From NCBI GenBank assembly GCA_023014485.1, contig JAJOZX010002360.1:21001-85000 (forward strand): a stretch of 64,000 nt of DNA, given 5' to 3'. Below are positions 1-11,763 of the stretch, in pieces. The notes beneath the pieces were generated by a model, which saw only the letters and a program-made list of their open reading frames with translations, was not told the origin of the DNA and made no database searches. Source of the DNA: Bathynomus jamesi (taxonomy: Eukaryota > Arthropoda > Malacostraca > Isopoda > Cirolanidae). Within the stretch, counting starts at the first letter, position 1. Each line of letters starts with the position of its first letter. The position numbers and the translations under genes were made by a program.

Positions 1-2170
1 TTCTGTTGACATCTTACAAGTGAAGAGTGGCTCATACAGTTTCTCCTTATCCCAATAATCAGAGCAATTGGAGAAGTAGCATCAAATTCAGTTTAGGGAT
101 TCTATGAGTTCTCAGACTCATATCTCCATACTCAGACTTACCTCTGATTCTTGATCATCTCAACCACCCATGCCCTCTCCTCCTCATCCTCACTGCACAG
201 GAGAGAGGCAATGAGGCTCTCACTGTGAGCATGATATGCTCCACGAACTATCACATGAGTGATTATGTTCCTGACTTCAGAGGTCTGGCTTTCTCAGCAG
301 TCCCAGCGGTCAGTCACAATATGGTGAGGTCCATACTTCATGTGATGCCACCTTGATCTCAAAATACATCTTAAAGTAGAAGTCCATGCAAAACTTCAGC
401 AGCACCTCCAGCTTCTTCAACACACCCTCTTCAGACCATGCCGCCGCATCCACAGCATAACAGAGCATCACCTGTAGCCAGCCAGCGTGACTGATTCAGT
501 GGGCCACACTTCAGACCAGCAACTTCCTTGCTCAAATCTCCTGTCTTGAGAGCTTTGATCAGTAGGTAGCAGTTCTTCTGGTCAGTGCTAAGGTTCTGTA
601 CAATGCTTCTGGCAGTTCAATTATATCTCCTCTTGGCAGAGCCTTGAAGCTAAAATTGACAGGTATGTCATTGATCTTCTCCAAAAGTTTTCCTATTGGG
701 CCACTGAACCCAGACTTGTGCGTGTTAGGGACCATGTGCCTGAGATGAGTTCATTAATATGCAACTGGCATATCAGCCAGTGACACTTGTGACCTAGCAG
801 TCTCTCCAAGTGAGTGATGGCTCCTCCATCAGGTCCTGTTTGGTTGGTGGAGTTACCCCAAGGACCACAATAGTATATTTGGCACCATGAGCACTAATCC
901 ACTCAAACAGAGCCTGAGCTATCTTCAGTGCAGGTTTCTCATTTCCTTCAGGTTCTTCTGGTGTACAATGGAAGAGATACTTCCCCTCAGGTTCCCAGGT
1001 AACACTATAGTGCTCTTCAGTTGTAATATCAGGATGGAAGCGGCCAGTTTCTTCATTTGTACCTCATGATCTTGTCTTCTTATCTTGTTTTCCATCAAAG
1101 AAAATTCCCTTGATCTCCTCTCCTTCTGTCCTTTTCTCCAGGGCCTCCACCGAGGCACCTATTACAGACTCCTTACCCCTCCATATCTTCACCCTGTCAA
1201 CAGCTAGATATGCCTTATCAGCAGATAGATGGCCAGCTTTGATGAGATCTTGCAAGAAACCAGTTGCAATGGCTGCTGCACGAGTGTTTGCCACCTTGAA
1301 CCTGACTGCAGCCGCAGCAGTGCTTGAGATATCCATGTAGTTCCTCCTGGAGAGGTGGCCACTTTGCCAGTGTTGGCACTGGAGCTTGTGCCTGGTGCAG
1401 TACTGGAAAAATCTGTGTCAGCAGTAGGAGCTGCTCTGCCTGGAGACTCTTGCAAGGAAGTCCTCATCATCATCATCATCACCATCATCAGCTCTAAGCA
1501 GTAGCTCCTTTTCTTCTTCCTCTTTTCTGTTTCTCTTCTCAGCTGCCCTTCTGTTCTTCTCCTTCCTCTTAGCAGCCTTCACCTGCTCACTGTTTCCTTC
1601 ACATCAACAGATGCCATCTGGAAGCCAGAAACTTTGAGGTTTTGATCCTCTGGTAATGGAGCCACTCTAGCTCTAGCTTTGGAATCTTCTGAGGCAGAGG
1701 ACAGTCACAGTTGACATGAACTCTAGCAGCAGAGCCAGAGCAGCCAGATGCTTCAGTTCCACAGACAGTGATATCATGTCTGCAGGTTATGTCAACAATG
1801 TATCAAGTCAGATATTCTCTTCTCTCTCTTTGCAGCCTTCACTCTGCCATTCACTAGGTCAATCATTTCATTCCACCTGACAAGAATCTTCCTGGCAATG
1901 GATCTCTCTTGAATGATCACAGGAGGAGTGAACATTGCTTTTGCGCCAATGTGCCAGTACCAGTGATGCCAAGTCCTTAGCCAAATCTTGCAGAGAGTAC
2001 TGAGCTCTCTTCATATCATTCAGAAGCAGCTTCTCTTCCTGGAGGAGGATTCCCTCTCGAAACACAGCTCTCCAGTTGGAACTTCTGTGGAAAATAACTG
2101 CTTGCCTGGACACCAGCTCACTCAGCTTTGAACCAGAACTTTTTCTGGTCTTTCGTCCTTGCTTAGCCAT
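1..2170 (-). pseudogene. Decayed gene of an uncharacterised transposase-like family, truncated by the window edge
   Basis: Reading leftward from an ATG at 2170, the frame opens with a basic start (MAKQGRKTRKSSG), then acidic and basic helical sequence. Coding similarity continues through frame changes to about position 100. Between 1336 and 1064 lies a clean stretch (AAAVRFKVANTRAAAIATGF, then IWRGKE and IKGIFFDGKQD). Near 800 a reading frame gives a GGAITHLERLLGHKCHWLIC block followed by QLHINEL. That layout (a DG(K/R)xD motif, then G-rich GGAI, then W-x-C-x-LHxNEL) parallels the DTTASNTG...WIACRHH...E block in the gene at 59868-61896, so I infer two members of one broad family with a hAT-like C/H block. 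Stops and frameshifts are frequent and no intact protein remains. Family assignment is by pattern recognition only. Confidence 0.42.
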
Positions 2171-2425
2171 GGTGGCTACACAATCTTCACCAAGCTTGTA
2201 TCTGAAACAGAAAATATCACAGTGAAACTCTAGTAGCCTATAACAGCCGTTACAATGGTTTTGTTTGGTAAGAACGGGTCTGTTACATTTGTACTACAGT
2301 GTATGTACTGCACAGCTGTTCTGTATATAACCAGAAACGAAAAATGAAAATTTGAACACAAACATGATTTTAGCAAAAGTTCAAGAAAAAACCCCTCCTA
2401 AAATTTAATTTTACATAGGAATACA

Positions 2426-2973
2426 CAGTGGTGTAGTGCTAAATAAAGAAGTGAGGGAACGCATTTTGAAAGTTTTACTCAGATGCGGGGGGGACAATGG
2501 CGAGCGCGGCGAGCCATACAGCTGGGGGTCCGGGGGCAATGTAAGCCCCCCCGGAAAATCTTTTGAAATCTGACCAATTTCAGGGATATTTGAGGTCATA
2601 TGCACTGGATATTAGGATATATTCCAAGGTTGAAGATGCAGTATTTCCAGTGTCATTTAGATATATGACATCCGTACGATCAATAAAAATAGCTAACAAC
2701 TGGAATGATTAACTGAAAAAAAGTTAACAACTGGTACGCCGTGGTGACTGTTCACCATATCTTATAGGCTAGCATTGCCTCAGTCGAAGCTAAAAGAAAT
2801 GAAGCAGTTAATGATTCTTTCTCATATTTCTTCTAGGGGTGGGAATTAAAATTTCATGACGTTAGAGATTTGTAAGTTCGGATTTATTTGAAATAATGAG
2901 GGAACGCCGTTCCGTCTACCAAAAAAAGTAAGGGAACGCCGTTCCCACGCATTCCCACAGCACTACACCACTG
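2426..2973. mobile_element. hAT-type MITE, 548 bp, with 8-bp target duplication
   Basis: Both ends carry the 15-bp terminal inverted repeat CAGTGGTGTAGTGCT. The element is bracketed by a perfect 8-bp direct repeat GGAATACA at 2418-2425 and 2974-2981. An 8-bp duplication and a CAGTG-type terminus are hallmarks of the hAT superfamily. The interior has no coding capacity; it holds a GC-rich patch near 2485-2560 and several variants of a GAGGGAACG motif. Confidence 0.85.
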
Positions 2974-3034
2974 GGAATACATACTGCCAATCTTGAAATT
3001 CGCGCTTCAATGAGCATGATACATCCTAGTGTGT

Positions 3035-4117
3035 GTAGTTTTAGGAAACTTCAACTGTCGCGGCATAAACTGGGAACACAGGACTGATGATGCCGAAGGG
3101 AGGAGACTTTGTTGATGAGAACTTCCTGACTCAGTAGGTCAATGGGCCTACACGAGGCGAAAACGTTCTAGACCAGTGGTTCTTAACCGGGGGGGCGCGC
3201 CCCCCTAGAAACAGGAATTTCTCTAATTGTATTTGTTATTCTCTTAACGAGAGCATGGGCTAATATTGAGAAGTTATTGAGAATGTTATTTTGATTGAAG
3301 GGGGGCGTGGAGGGAAGGACCAATTCCTAGAGGGGGCATGGTAGTAAAAAGGTTAAGAACCACTGTTCTAGACTGTATTCACGACCGAAGACAACCTCGT
3401 CACTGGCCTCACCGTTGACGAATCGTTGGGCGAGAGCGATCACGGTCCGATTAGGTTCTGTGTCTGCGTCCCTCGGGTGAAGCGTAGTAACTCGAGAGGC
3501 AGTAAGCTCGATCTATGGCGGGCGGACTTTGTTGGCTTCCGGGATAGCGTAAATGAGATGGGGTTAGAGGTCGGCGGGGATGTTGAGGGAGTGTGGGGTG
3601 CATTCAGGGACGAGTTTATGGTGCTGCAGTCTGCTGCCATACCCTCAAAACCGGTCACCCCTGCTTCAACGCAGCCTAAGTGGTTCAGTCGTGACATCGC
3701 TTCAGCTATCCGAAATAGGAAAGCTGCGTATAGGAGGGCGAAGGCTAATCGTTCCCATGAGAACACTGAAGCGTATGTCCGTCTGTGCAGGGAAGTAAAG
3801 GCGAAGGTTAGGCTAGCTAAACGTAACGAACAATTCCGGGTGGTAAGCCTCTGCAAGGGGAACCCTAAGGAGTTCTTCAGTTATGTTAATAGGAGAAAGC
3901 CCATTAGAAGCATAATAAGCCCGTTAAAGGGCCCCAGCGGCGCGCTGCGGACCTCCGACGCGGACATCGTTAATGTGCTGAATGAGTACTTTGCGGGAGT
4001 GTTCACCAGGGAGGACACCCGCGTCATCCCCGAGCCAGGCGTCAGGCACGAAGGTGCTGGCCTGAATAGTGTTCGGTGTACCGCGACAGTCGTTGTAGGT
4101 AAATTATTAGAGGGTAT
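3035..4117 (+). pseudogene. CR1-like LINE fragment: endonuclease C-terminus, linker, start of reverse transcriptase
   Basis: From about 3035 the + strand reads LGNFNCRGINWE, the metal-binding GDFN region of an apurinic-like endonuclease. At 3430 GESDHGPIRF supplies the C-terminal SDH motif. The open frame 3426-4184 continues through the basic linker (RNRKAAYRRAKA, FFSYVNRRK) typical between the endonuclease and RT of CR1/Jockey-like LINEs and reaches VVVGKLLEG, the start of RT. There the frame is cut by an LTR insertion at 4118. The next RT residues resume at 14791, more than 10 kb downstream. A hAT MITE (3174-3365) also interrupts the endonuclease. A stop in the endonuclease and a one-base slip after the MITE add to the decay. 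The fragment is GC-richer than its flanks. Confidence 0.8.
3174..3365. mobile_element. hAT-type MITE, 192 bp, inside a LINE endonuclease
   Basis: Terminal inverted repeats CAGTGGTTCTTAACC are identical at both ends, and an 8-bp target duplication TTCTAGAC flanks the element at 3166-3173 and 3366-3373. The terminus closely matches the general hAT (Charlie-like) consensus. Removing the element and one duplication brings the two halves of the LINE endonuclease together, which confirms it as an insertion. Confidence 0.92.
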
Positions 4118-5090
4118 TGTAGTGTCTTGCACCACAGGATTATCTTTTATTAATGAAAAATTTGGCACAAATTGGCACGAATGAAATGAAATATTTAAAT
4201 CTAAATACTTAAATACAAATTAAATGTCCAGTTAAACATGTCCAATGATTAATTTTTATTCTTAAGCACCCAATGAATAGAAATTTAAGTAAAAATTAAA
4301 GTGCAATTATTAAAGAAGTTCGAAGCAAATATAAAAATATATTTTGTGCCTTTCAAACAACGCAAATTTTGAGGCATGGTGTGACTAGATTTGAGTTTAC
4401 TTTTAAGGATTCTTTTAGTTTGTTAGTAAAATCGTTGAGCGAAAAAACGTATTGGCAACGACAACACAAGGGACGCCAAGTTTCCCGCCATCATATACAA
4501 TCAAAAAGCACGCACGCAAGCAAGTAAGCAAACCTTCTCCACGGTATGTTTCGTGTATTTCCAATGTACCGAGCTCATAATATTTTTTACTATTGCATAT
4601 CTGTATGCAATGCCGCATACTGTGGTTTCAATTTTTGCAAATTGGCAACAATCAAACCACACAACTGATTAGCGTAGCATTGCAATTGTACTGCCCTAGG
4701 CTACACTGGTCTAGCCTAGCATATAATTTCTTAGTGCTGCCTTAAGGAGCTTATGCTGTATTCTAAATAGTAAATAGCAATAAATAATAAGACATTAGCA
4801 AGCTTTATACTGTTTGTGATTATTACTGAAAGATTCATACTGTAAATTATCTTAGACTAAGCTAGGCCTATCTATGGGAAAGTCAAATTGTAATTTACTC
4901 TAGCCTAGCTGAGGCCTACCGTAGCCTTTGTTTTAGATAACTAACCTCAGCCTACTATATTGAAGAGGCATAGGCCTGCTCATTAATTTTCTTAGTATAC
5001 TTTACTTTATAAGCCTATTATGTTTCATGTTATTTTCTTAGCAGATGGCCTACTAATCATTTGTGGCCTACATACTTTCTTAGATAGTTT
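4118..5090 (+). mobile_element. Left part of an older solo LTR (Gypsy family shared with 5091-13035)
   Basis: It starts TGTAGTGTCTTGCACCACA and aligns by eye along its length with the LTRs of the nested Gypsy element, but with many substitutions. It is interrupted at 5090 and resumes at 13036, ending ...CTTACA at 14790. Flanking GTAT (4114-4117 and 14791-14794) is the 4-bp target duplication. No internal gag-pol of this older copy remains, so it is a solo LTR. It landed in the RT region of the CR1-like LINE. Confidence 0.85.
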
Positions 5091-6344
5091 TGTAGTGCCT
5101 TGCACCACAAGAGTATTCTTTGTTAGTGAAAGCTGCCACAAGTTGGCATGGGTGAAGTATTTAAATATAAATAAATAAATAAATGAATACAAGTTAGATA
5201 TGTCCAGTGATCGAATTTAATTCTTAAGAATTCAGTGTGGTGTGACTAGACATGAATGGGCTTTTAAGGATTATTTTGGCTGGTTGGTAAAATTATTAAG
5301 TAAAAACAAACTTGTGTGCAACGACAACACAAAGGACGCCAAAAAAAACCATTATATTCGAAATCACCCCGCCAGCAAGCAAAGTTCCTTTGTGGTATGT
5401 TTTGTATTATAATATTTATTCTTTACTATTTCATATCTGTATGCAATACCGCATACTGCAGATACTAACGCCTTATACCGTTTGCAATTAGTACTAAGAT
5501 TCATACTACAAATAGTAATGTAAGATTCATATAATAAATTACTTAGGCTAAGTTAGGTCTAGGCTAAAGCCAAATTGTAACTAGCCTAACTGAGGCCTAC
5601 CATAGTCTTTGTTTTAGATTAACCTCAGCTCAATATGTTGAAGAGGCAAAGGCCTGCCTATTAAATTTCTTAGTATATTTTTACTTTATAAGCCTATTAT
5701 GTTTCAGTTATTTTCTTAGCAGATGGCCTACTAATCATTTGTAGCCTACATATTTCCTTTAGTCTTCCCATTCAACTTAACACAATCCCATAACCAGAAT
5801 TAACTGTAATTTATCATCCACAGGTTACTGGGGCCTATATAACCTATATGTATTTTAATTATTAATTATTGCCATTTTATTATTCTTTTTCTCCGAAATA
5901 TACTTACAGTATTCTTGTCTCTCTTTGCAGACAAGGTTGTCATTGTGGCTATTATCTTTGTTATTTATTATCTTTTAGTTATTATTATATTGTATTATTA
6001 TTATATATTCTATTATATTATTAGTATTATTGCATATTATTATAATCAGTATTATTTGCAGACTGTTATATATTAGCCAAACGGGCCATTATTTAATCTC
6101 ACCATTATAAGTCCATCAAAGTTGTTACGGGTAAAAATCCCCTTTGCATATACTCATTAATTGTTGTCAATAAAATATAAAAATTCATATTGATTTAATA
6201 ATCAGTCCTTCCCTTCTTTTATTAAAATTAACTTTGCGCCGCAGTGCCGGATGCCAATCTAGTACTTGGGCGCTGGTGACCCTGGCATATAGTTAATTAT
6301 CTACGTAAACTTGTAAAGGTCTAAATAAAAAAAGGACTCTTACA
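5091..6344 (+). repeat. 5' LTR of the Gypsy element
   Basis: Begins TGTAGTGCCTTGCACCACA and ends CTCTTACA, the canonical TG...CA pattern. It contains an AATAAA signal at 6169-6174 that could mark the R/U5 side, and AT-rich TTATTA tracts near 5940-6060 that differ in length from the 3' LTR. The end was fixed by alignment with the 3' LTR. Confidence 0.93.
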
Positions 6345-6346
6345 AT

Positions 6347-6364
6347 TGGACCTCCTGGAGTGAC
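6347..6364 (+). other. Candidate primer binding site
   Basis: Two bases after the 5' LTR comes TGGACCTCCTGGAGTGAC. It starts with TGG, as expected for complementarity to a tRNA 3' CCA end. I cannot name the tRNA with confidence. Confidence 0.5.
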
Positions 6365-6570
6365 CAAACACCGTAATTTATGCAAAAAAAAAAATTTCTA
6401 AAAGTTTTTTCTCAATTTTTGTCAATATATTCAGTCTGCATCTATAATTTTATTAAATTCACTAGTACAAAGCACTCACCTGTACTGGAAGTGTATTCTA
6501 TTGCAAAATATATTCCTTTTATTTTGCCTTTTTATAAATTCAGCATTTTCTAAAGTTTTTTTATGCAAAT

Positions 6571-6885
6571 TTACTTATATTTTGCAAACAGCCTATACGC
6601 AGACTATTTTTCTGCTAATATTGGGCTACATCATAAAAAAATTTTTTACTTATATTTGTAAACAGCCTATACGCAGACTATTTTTCTGCTAATATTGGGC
6701 TACATCATAAAAAAATTTTTTACTTATATTTTGTAAACAGCCTATACGCAGACTATTTTTCTGCTAATATTGGGCTACATCATAAAAAAATTTTTTTACT
6801 TATATTTGTAAACAGCCTATACGCAGACTATTTTTCTGCTAATATTGGGCTACATCATAAAAAAAAAAAAAAAAAAAAAAAAAAT
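6571..6885 (+). repeat. Four tandem copies of a ~75-bp unit in the Gypsy leader
   Basis: The unit (TTACTTATATTTTGTAAACA..., then CTATACGCAGACTATTTTTC, then GGGCTACATCATAAAAAAAT) recurs at about 6571, 6646, 6720 and 6796 with almost no divergence. The last copy ends in a run of more than 20 A at about 6859-6882. It lies between the 5' LTR and gag, so it lengthens the untranslated leader. Confidence 0.9.
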
Positions 6886-7051
6886 TTTCACGTAACTTTT
6901 TGTTATTGGCATTCATAACTCAAATTGAGTCTCATACTCAACCAAGCTTACCTGAAGCCATTATTTACATTCAACAACATTTGTTGAAATCTTGTCAGTT
7001 TGTGACACATTTTAAATTTTTTTTAGTACCTTGTAACAAATAATAGCCACA

Positions 7052-8084
7052 ATGACCAATAACAACCTAGGGTCATCCAATGGTGGTACTCCAAATTCAC
7101 CACCTATAACGGACTTTCTCACAATGTATCAGCCTACCACTCCACAATTCACCGCTGAAGAGCCTGGAATCTTTGTGAGTCAACTGCGGGATTATTTGAG
7201 ATAAAAGGAGTTACGGACCCACGAACCAAGTTCCTGTCACAAAGAACCTCCTGCCTACACAAGTATACAAAGTAGTGCGGGATGTAACTCTATTGCCTCC
7301 GTCTGACCAAGCTTTTGAGAGCCTCCTCAGCGAGTTAGTCAGGAGACTCGGCCAATCAGAAGAAGAGCGACTCAATGCTCTACTCAAGGACCAAGTTCTT
7401 GGGGATCAAACGCCAACAGCCTTCCTGAGACATCTGCAAGACCTGGCTGGACAGACCAATGAAGACGATAAAAACTCACCCTTAATGCGACGCCGCTTCC
7501 TCAATGGTCTCCCTACTGCCCTACGGCCAATGCTCCGTTGTATGCCAGATGATACAGACCTCCTCACAATGGCCAAAACAGCTGATAAGATGATGATTGA
7601 AATCCACCTTGGCCAAGTAGATAACCACACCCATCACCCCCAAATCTGTGCCACGCAGGACGACAATCTGAGTCCGGCTGCACAAGGTCTTAAAGTATCC
7701 AATGAAATTCTACGAACACTTAAAGAAGAATTTAAAGCTCTCCGAATAGAGCTAGCTAACAACAGGGAACGAGAGAGAAGTTCTTCAAGACAAGGACGAC
7801 CCTCTGGTCCAATTAGAGCCTCCCAATATGAACCTGGACAACGCCTCGTTCTCCTACAACCACAGCCACCGCAAACAGGTCAGTTGGTTGCTCCTAATCC
7901 AAATCTATTAGCCTTACCTCATCCTCAATCCTCAATCCCCACTACTCAGCCCCATTCTCAACCTATTTCCTTACCACAGTCTACTGTTCATACCCCTCCT
8001 TGCTGGTATCATGAAAAGTTTAAAGATCGTGCAACGCGCTGTCTCACACCTTGCCCATGGACTCCTAACCCTCCTTTAAACTAA
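7052..8084 (+). pseudogene. gag: gag polyprotein of the Gypsy element
   Basis: ATG at 7052 opens MTNNNLGSSN and runs to a stop at 7202. The main open frame then covers 7275-8084 (269 residues as an ORF). It contains the capsid-like segment (VVRDVTLLPPSDQAFESLLS at the start, then LRRLG..., QTPTAFLRHLQDLAG, RRRFLNGLPTALRPML) and a C-terminal CWYHEKF...C...C motif, an unusual CHCC metal-binding knuckle. Between is a Pro/Gln/Ser-rich linker. Gag forms the particle that packages the element RNA in the cytoplasm. The early stop splits the protein in two. The ORF ends just before the protease frame, so pol is probably expressed through frameshifting or readthrough. Confidence 0.85.
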
Positions 8085-8092
8085 CCAGGCTG

Positions 8093-8656
8093 GTGTCACA
8101 GGCGTCTGACGCTACAGCCTCTCAAGCCTCTCCTCCTATCCTTACTTCAACTAACCCTACCACTACCTCATTTAACACTGTCAAACCAACACCTACGTAC
8201 GCAAGTAAAGTTAAAGAATCGCAACCTACTTATTCAACCACAGCTAATTTAATACCCCCAACTAATTCTCCAAATACAACACAAACTCCTTCCCACAGCA
8301 ATACTAACCTTCTTCCACAAAAATTTAATGATTCACAAACTACTGCACCACCTGGTCCAACATTCACCTTGCATGATCCACTTTCAGGCTATGCATTCCT
8401 TATTGACACTGGAGCTCAATACAGTGTTATTCCTGCAACAGCCGCAGACCGTGCAAACGGACCTTCTCCTTTCATTTTACGTGCAGCTAATTCTTCATCT
8501 ATTCACACTTATGGACATCGTTCTATTTCAGTTTCTCTTGGACTTAGACGTGTTTTCCGCTGGATATTTCTTGTCGCGGATGTATATACTCCAATGTTAG
8601 GCTCTGATTTTCTTTCTGCTAATGATTTATTAGTGATGTTCGTAGAGCACAATTAA
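8093..8656 (+). pseudogene. pol: Aspartic protease region of pol (Gypsy)
   Basis: The frame holds a low-complexity Ser/Thr/Pro segment, then LIDTGAQYSVIPA, the retropepsin active site (DTGA), followed by AANSSSIHTYG, the flap region, and PMLGSDFL, the conserved C-terminal helix region. This enzyme cleaves Gag-Pol after particle assembly. The frame is lost at about 8637, a few codons after LLV, where a one-base slip separates protease from the reverse transcriptase frame that follows. The slip may be real or an assembly error. Confidence 0.85.
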
Positions 8657-8697
8657 TTGATAATGTCACATATCTTTCAGTAATTGGTTCTCCTACC

Positions 8698-10350
8698 GTG
8701 CACCCCTCTTCATTATTGGCAAGTTCTCTGCCACAGTGCTCACCTGCTATAGAGCAGCTCCTAAATGAATTTTCTTCACTTACTCAACCCTGTTCTAAGG
8801 ATACCCCTATTAAACACACTGTTGTCCACCGTATTGATACGGTAGGCTCACCTGTTTTCACCCGCCCACGTCGCTTAGCTCCAGATCGTCTTGCAATTGT
8901 GAGACGAGAGTTTGAACACATGCTTGAACTCGGTATTATACGGCCTTCAAGTAGCCCGTATGCCTCTGCTTTACACATGGTCCCAAAACCTACACCTGGA
9001 GACTGGCGTCCATGTGGAGATTATCGTGCTTTGAATGACAACACGATTCCAGATCGCTATCCCCTTCCTCACTTACACGATTTTACTTCTGCTCTCCATG
9101 GCACCACAGTATTTTCACGCCTTGACTTGGTGCGAGCCTTTCATCAAATTCCTGTACACCCTGATGATGTACATAAAACTGCTATAACAACCCCTTTTGG
9201 GTTATTTGAAATGACAAAAATGCCATACGGACTGCGTAATGCGGCCCAAACTTTTCAACGCTTCATTGATGAAGTGTTGAGAGGTCTCTCCTTCACTTTC
9301 ACATATGTCGATGACATTCTCATCGCAAGTTCTTCTCCCTCAGAACATATTCAACATTTACGCTTAGTTTTTTCTCGGTTGGCAGAATATGGTGTATTGC
9401 TAAACCCTGAAAAATGTGTCTTTGCTGTAGATGAACTCACCTTCTTAGGACACAAAGTTACTTCGAAGGGCATTTCTCCTCTCGAAAATAAAGTATCTGT
9501 CATAAGGTCTTTCCCACAACCGCAAACTCAAAAGCAACTTCGCCGCTTTTTAGGGATGGTAAACTTCTACCATCGCTTCATTCCTCAGTGTGCAAACATT
9601 CTTGCACCCATAACCTCTCTTCTTCGCCAATCAAAAAGGGGCAGATCCACTGCAGTTCTGTGGAACCCCGAAGCTACCAACGCTTTTTCACAAGCAAAAG
9701 AGGCTATAGCACGAGCTACATGCCTTGTTCACCCTCAACCAGACGCTCCTCTGAACTTAGCCACTGATGCCTCTGACGTTGCCGTGTCAGGAGTGCTCCA
9801 GCAGCTTGTTTCAGGCGTTTGGGAACCTCTCGCATTCTTTTCACGCAAGCTCTCACCTTCACAAATGAGGTACAGCACTTTCGGTCGAGAGTTGCTGGCG
9901 ATATACCTCTCCATCCGTCATTTCAGGTCATTCCTGGAAGGACGTGACTTTAGCATTTTTACGGATCATCGTCCGTTAATATTTGCTCTCCATTCTCAAT
10001 CAGACTCTCATGCTCCTAATGAGCGAAGATACCTTGATTTTATTCTTCAATTTACTTCAGACATTCGACACATTTCAGGTTCTTTGAATGTTGTGCCGGA
10101 TGCGCTGTCTCGCATCTCAGCAATTTCTGACCCTGGACACTCTCACATCAACCTTTCAGAGATGGCTAAGGCTCAGTCCACGGATACAGACCTCCAAACT
10201 CTTATTAATTCACCCACTTCATTGCAAGTCCGCTCTTTACCAGTTGAACCCAAGTCAGACTTACTAATTTTATGTGACGTCTCGACTGCGCTGTTTTTGC
10301 TAAACTCCATTCCCTTTCTCACCCGGGAATTAAGGCCACCCAAAAATTAA
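8698..10350 (+). CDS. pol: Reverse transcriptase-RNase H region of pol (Gypsy)
   Basis: A 550-residue open frame. RT motifs in order: the entry region ([17 protein letters not shown]), [21 protein letters not shown] with catalytic Asp, [15 protein letters not shown], and [10 protein letters not shown] with the YVDD catalytic pair. The thumb/connection holds [14 protein letters not shown]. RNase H follows: NLATDASD (first Asp), GRELLAIY (Glu), FTDHRPL (Asp), and a late Asp in VVPDALSRI. The frame loses homology at about 10285, where the spacer before integrase is shortened and shifted. The protein copies element RNA into DNA inside cytoplasmic particles. Confidence 0.93.
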   Translation: MHPSSLLASSLPQCSPAIEQLLNEFSSLTQPCSKDTPIKHTVVHRIDTVGSPVFTRPRRLAPDRLAIVRREFEHMLELGIIRPSSSPYASALHMVPKPTPGDWRPCGDYRALNDNTIPDRYPLPHLHDFTSALHGTTVFSRLDLVRAFHQIPVHPDDVHKTAITTPFGLFEMTKMPYGLRNAAQTFQRFIDEVLRGLSFTFTYVDDILIASSSPSEHIQHLRLVFSRLAEYGVLLNPEKCVFAVDELTFLGHKVTSKGISPLENKVSVIRSFPQPQTQKQLRRFLGMVNFYHRFIPQCANILAPITSLLRQSKRGRSTAVLWNPEATNAFSQAKEAIARATCLVHPQPDAPLNLATDASDVAVSGVLQQLVSGVWEPLAFFSRKLSPSQMRYSTFGRELLAIYLSIRHFRSFLEGRDFSIFTDHRPLIFALHSQSDSHAPNERRYLDFILQFTSDIRHISGSLNVVPDALSRISAISDPGHSHINLSEMAKAQSTDTDLQTLINSPTSLQVRSLPVEPKSDLLILCDVSTALFLLNSIPFLTRELRPPKN

Positions 10351-10868
10351 TTGCAGCTAGGTTTGTATGGCCAAGTATGCACAAAGATATCCGCAATTGG
10401 ACTCGATCTTGCCTTCAATGTCAGCGTGCCAAAGTTCACCGACACACAAAGTCAGAAATTGGTACCTTTCCTTTGCCAAAGGCTCGTTTTGAGGCCATAC
10501 ACCTAGACATAGTCGGCCCCCTCTATTCTTCTCGAGGTTATACCTATCTTCTCACTGTCATTGATAGGTTCACAAGATGGCCAGAAGCTGTTCCTTTGAC
10601 TTCTTGTACTGCTTCTGCAGTAGCTCACGCCTTTGTTTCATGTTGGGTTTCCCGTTTTGGAATACCTGCAACCATTTGCACAGACAGAGGTGCCCAGTTT
10701 GAATCGGCCTTATGGAAGGAACTCATGCTCCTTCTTGGGACTGAGCGCATCAGAACAACAAGCTATCACCCGCAATCCAATGGGGTGATAGAACGCTTCC
10801 ATCGTCAACTTAAAAGTTCCTTGCGAGCCACTGATCCATCTACTACATGGGTGGACAGGCTACCCTAA
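10295..10868 (+). pseudogene. pol: Integrase catalytic region of pol (Gypsy)
   Basis: Just upstream of the open frame (10377-10868) the same frame reads a [14 protein letters not shown] segment and then CLQCQRAK, the HHCC zinc-binding N-terminus of integrase. The core has the D,D,E triad: HLDIVGP, TDRGAQFES, and NGVIERFHRQLK. A stop at 10866-10868 follows a one-base slip; homology continues in the overlapping frame from about 10847. Integrase inserts the cDNA, here with 4-bp target duplications (GTTT). Confidence 0.9.
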
Positions 10869-11716
10869 TCCTACTCGGAATTCGTACTGCTCTGAAGACT
10901 GATCTTGCATGCTCTGCAGCAGAATTAGTTTACGGTACCACACTCCGGTTACCCGGAGAATTTTTCACACCTACACCCATTAACCCCGCATGTGATCCTG
11001 CTTCGTATGTTAAGACATTACGCTCTGTTATGAAGCAAATTCGTCCCACAGCACCTAGAACTTCCACTTCACAAACTACCTTCGTTTCCCCTGATTTACA
11101 AACTTGCACACATGTTTTCTTGAGACATGATGCTCACCGCTACCCTCTTCACTGCCCCTATGATGGTCCCTTCCTTGTGCTAGACCGTAAACCCAAAACT
11201 TTCATCATTGACAAGGTGGGCAAGCGTGAAACTGTTTCTGTGGACCGCTTGAAACCAGCATACCTTGATTTTTCTCCAACAAAAGATCCTATCCTCCCTC
11301 AATCTTCTGTACCTCCACCTCAAATACAGGTACAGCAACTATCCTCCTCAACTTCTGTACCTCCACCTCAAATACAGGTACAGCAACCTATCCCTCCTCA
11401 ATCTTCTGTACCTTCATCTCATATACAGGTACAGCAATCTACCCTTCCTAAATCCTATGTACCACCACCTCATCCGAGGGTACAACAATCTATCATCCCT
11501 CTTCCAATTCTCCTTCATTATCGCAACCAACTGTCTTTGAACCAGCCAGTGGCTCCATCGCACAGGCACCAAGAATCCCCTTCCCCCAATGTCCCTACTG
11601 CACCTGTAGCACCATCCATGCCTTCAGAACCAGTGCTGCAGGATATTGCCATCCAAAAGCAAACAACGACTCGTTCTGGAAGAGTCATTCGTAAGCCAGT
11701 GCGTTTTGACATTTAA
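10847..11716 (+). pseudogene. pol: Integrase C-terminal region with Pro/Gln repeats (Gypsy)
   Basis: The frame continues integrase with GIRTALKTDLACSAAELVYG, a conserved block after the catalytic core, and a small barrel-like segment (YDGPFLVLDRKPKTFIIDK, VDRLKPAY) typical of Ty3/Gypsy integrase tails. It ends with four diverging repeats of SSVPPPQIQVQQ-like sequence and a basic C-terminus (TRSGRVIRKPVRF) ahead of the 3' LTR. The joining frame to the catalytic core is broken at about 10862. Confidence 0.85.
11290..11500 (+). repeat. In-frame tandem repeat encoding P/Q-rich units
   Basis: A unit of about 40-60 bp, recognisable by TCTGTACCTCCACCTCAAAT then ACAGGTACAGCAA, recurs four times with growing divergence. 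It keeps frame in the integrase tail, so the repeat number can vary without breaking the protein. Confidence 0.85.
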
Positions 11717-11763
11717 GTGTTTTTTTTTTACCCCTGACAACCATGTTTTTGGGGGGCAGTACT

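Noticed and set aside
6501..6692. Short plus ORF in the Gypsy leader
   Set aside because: Produced by the 75-bp tandem repeat; it lies upstream of gag and has no family features.
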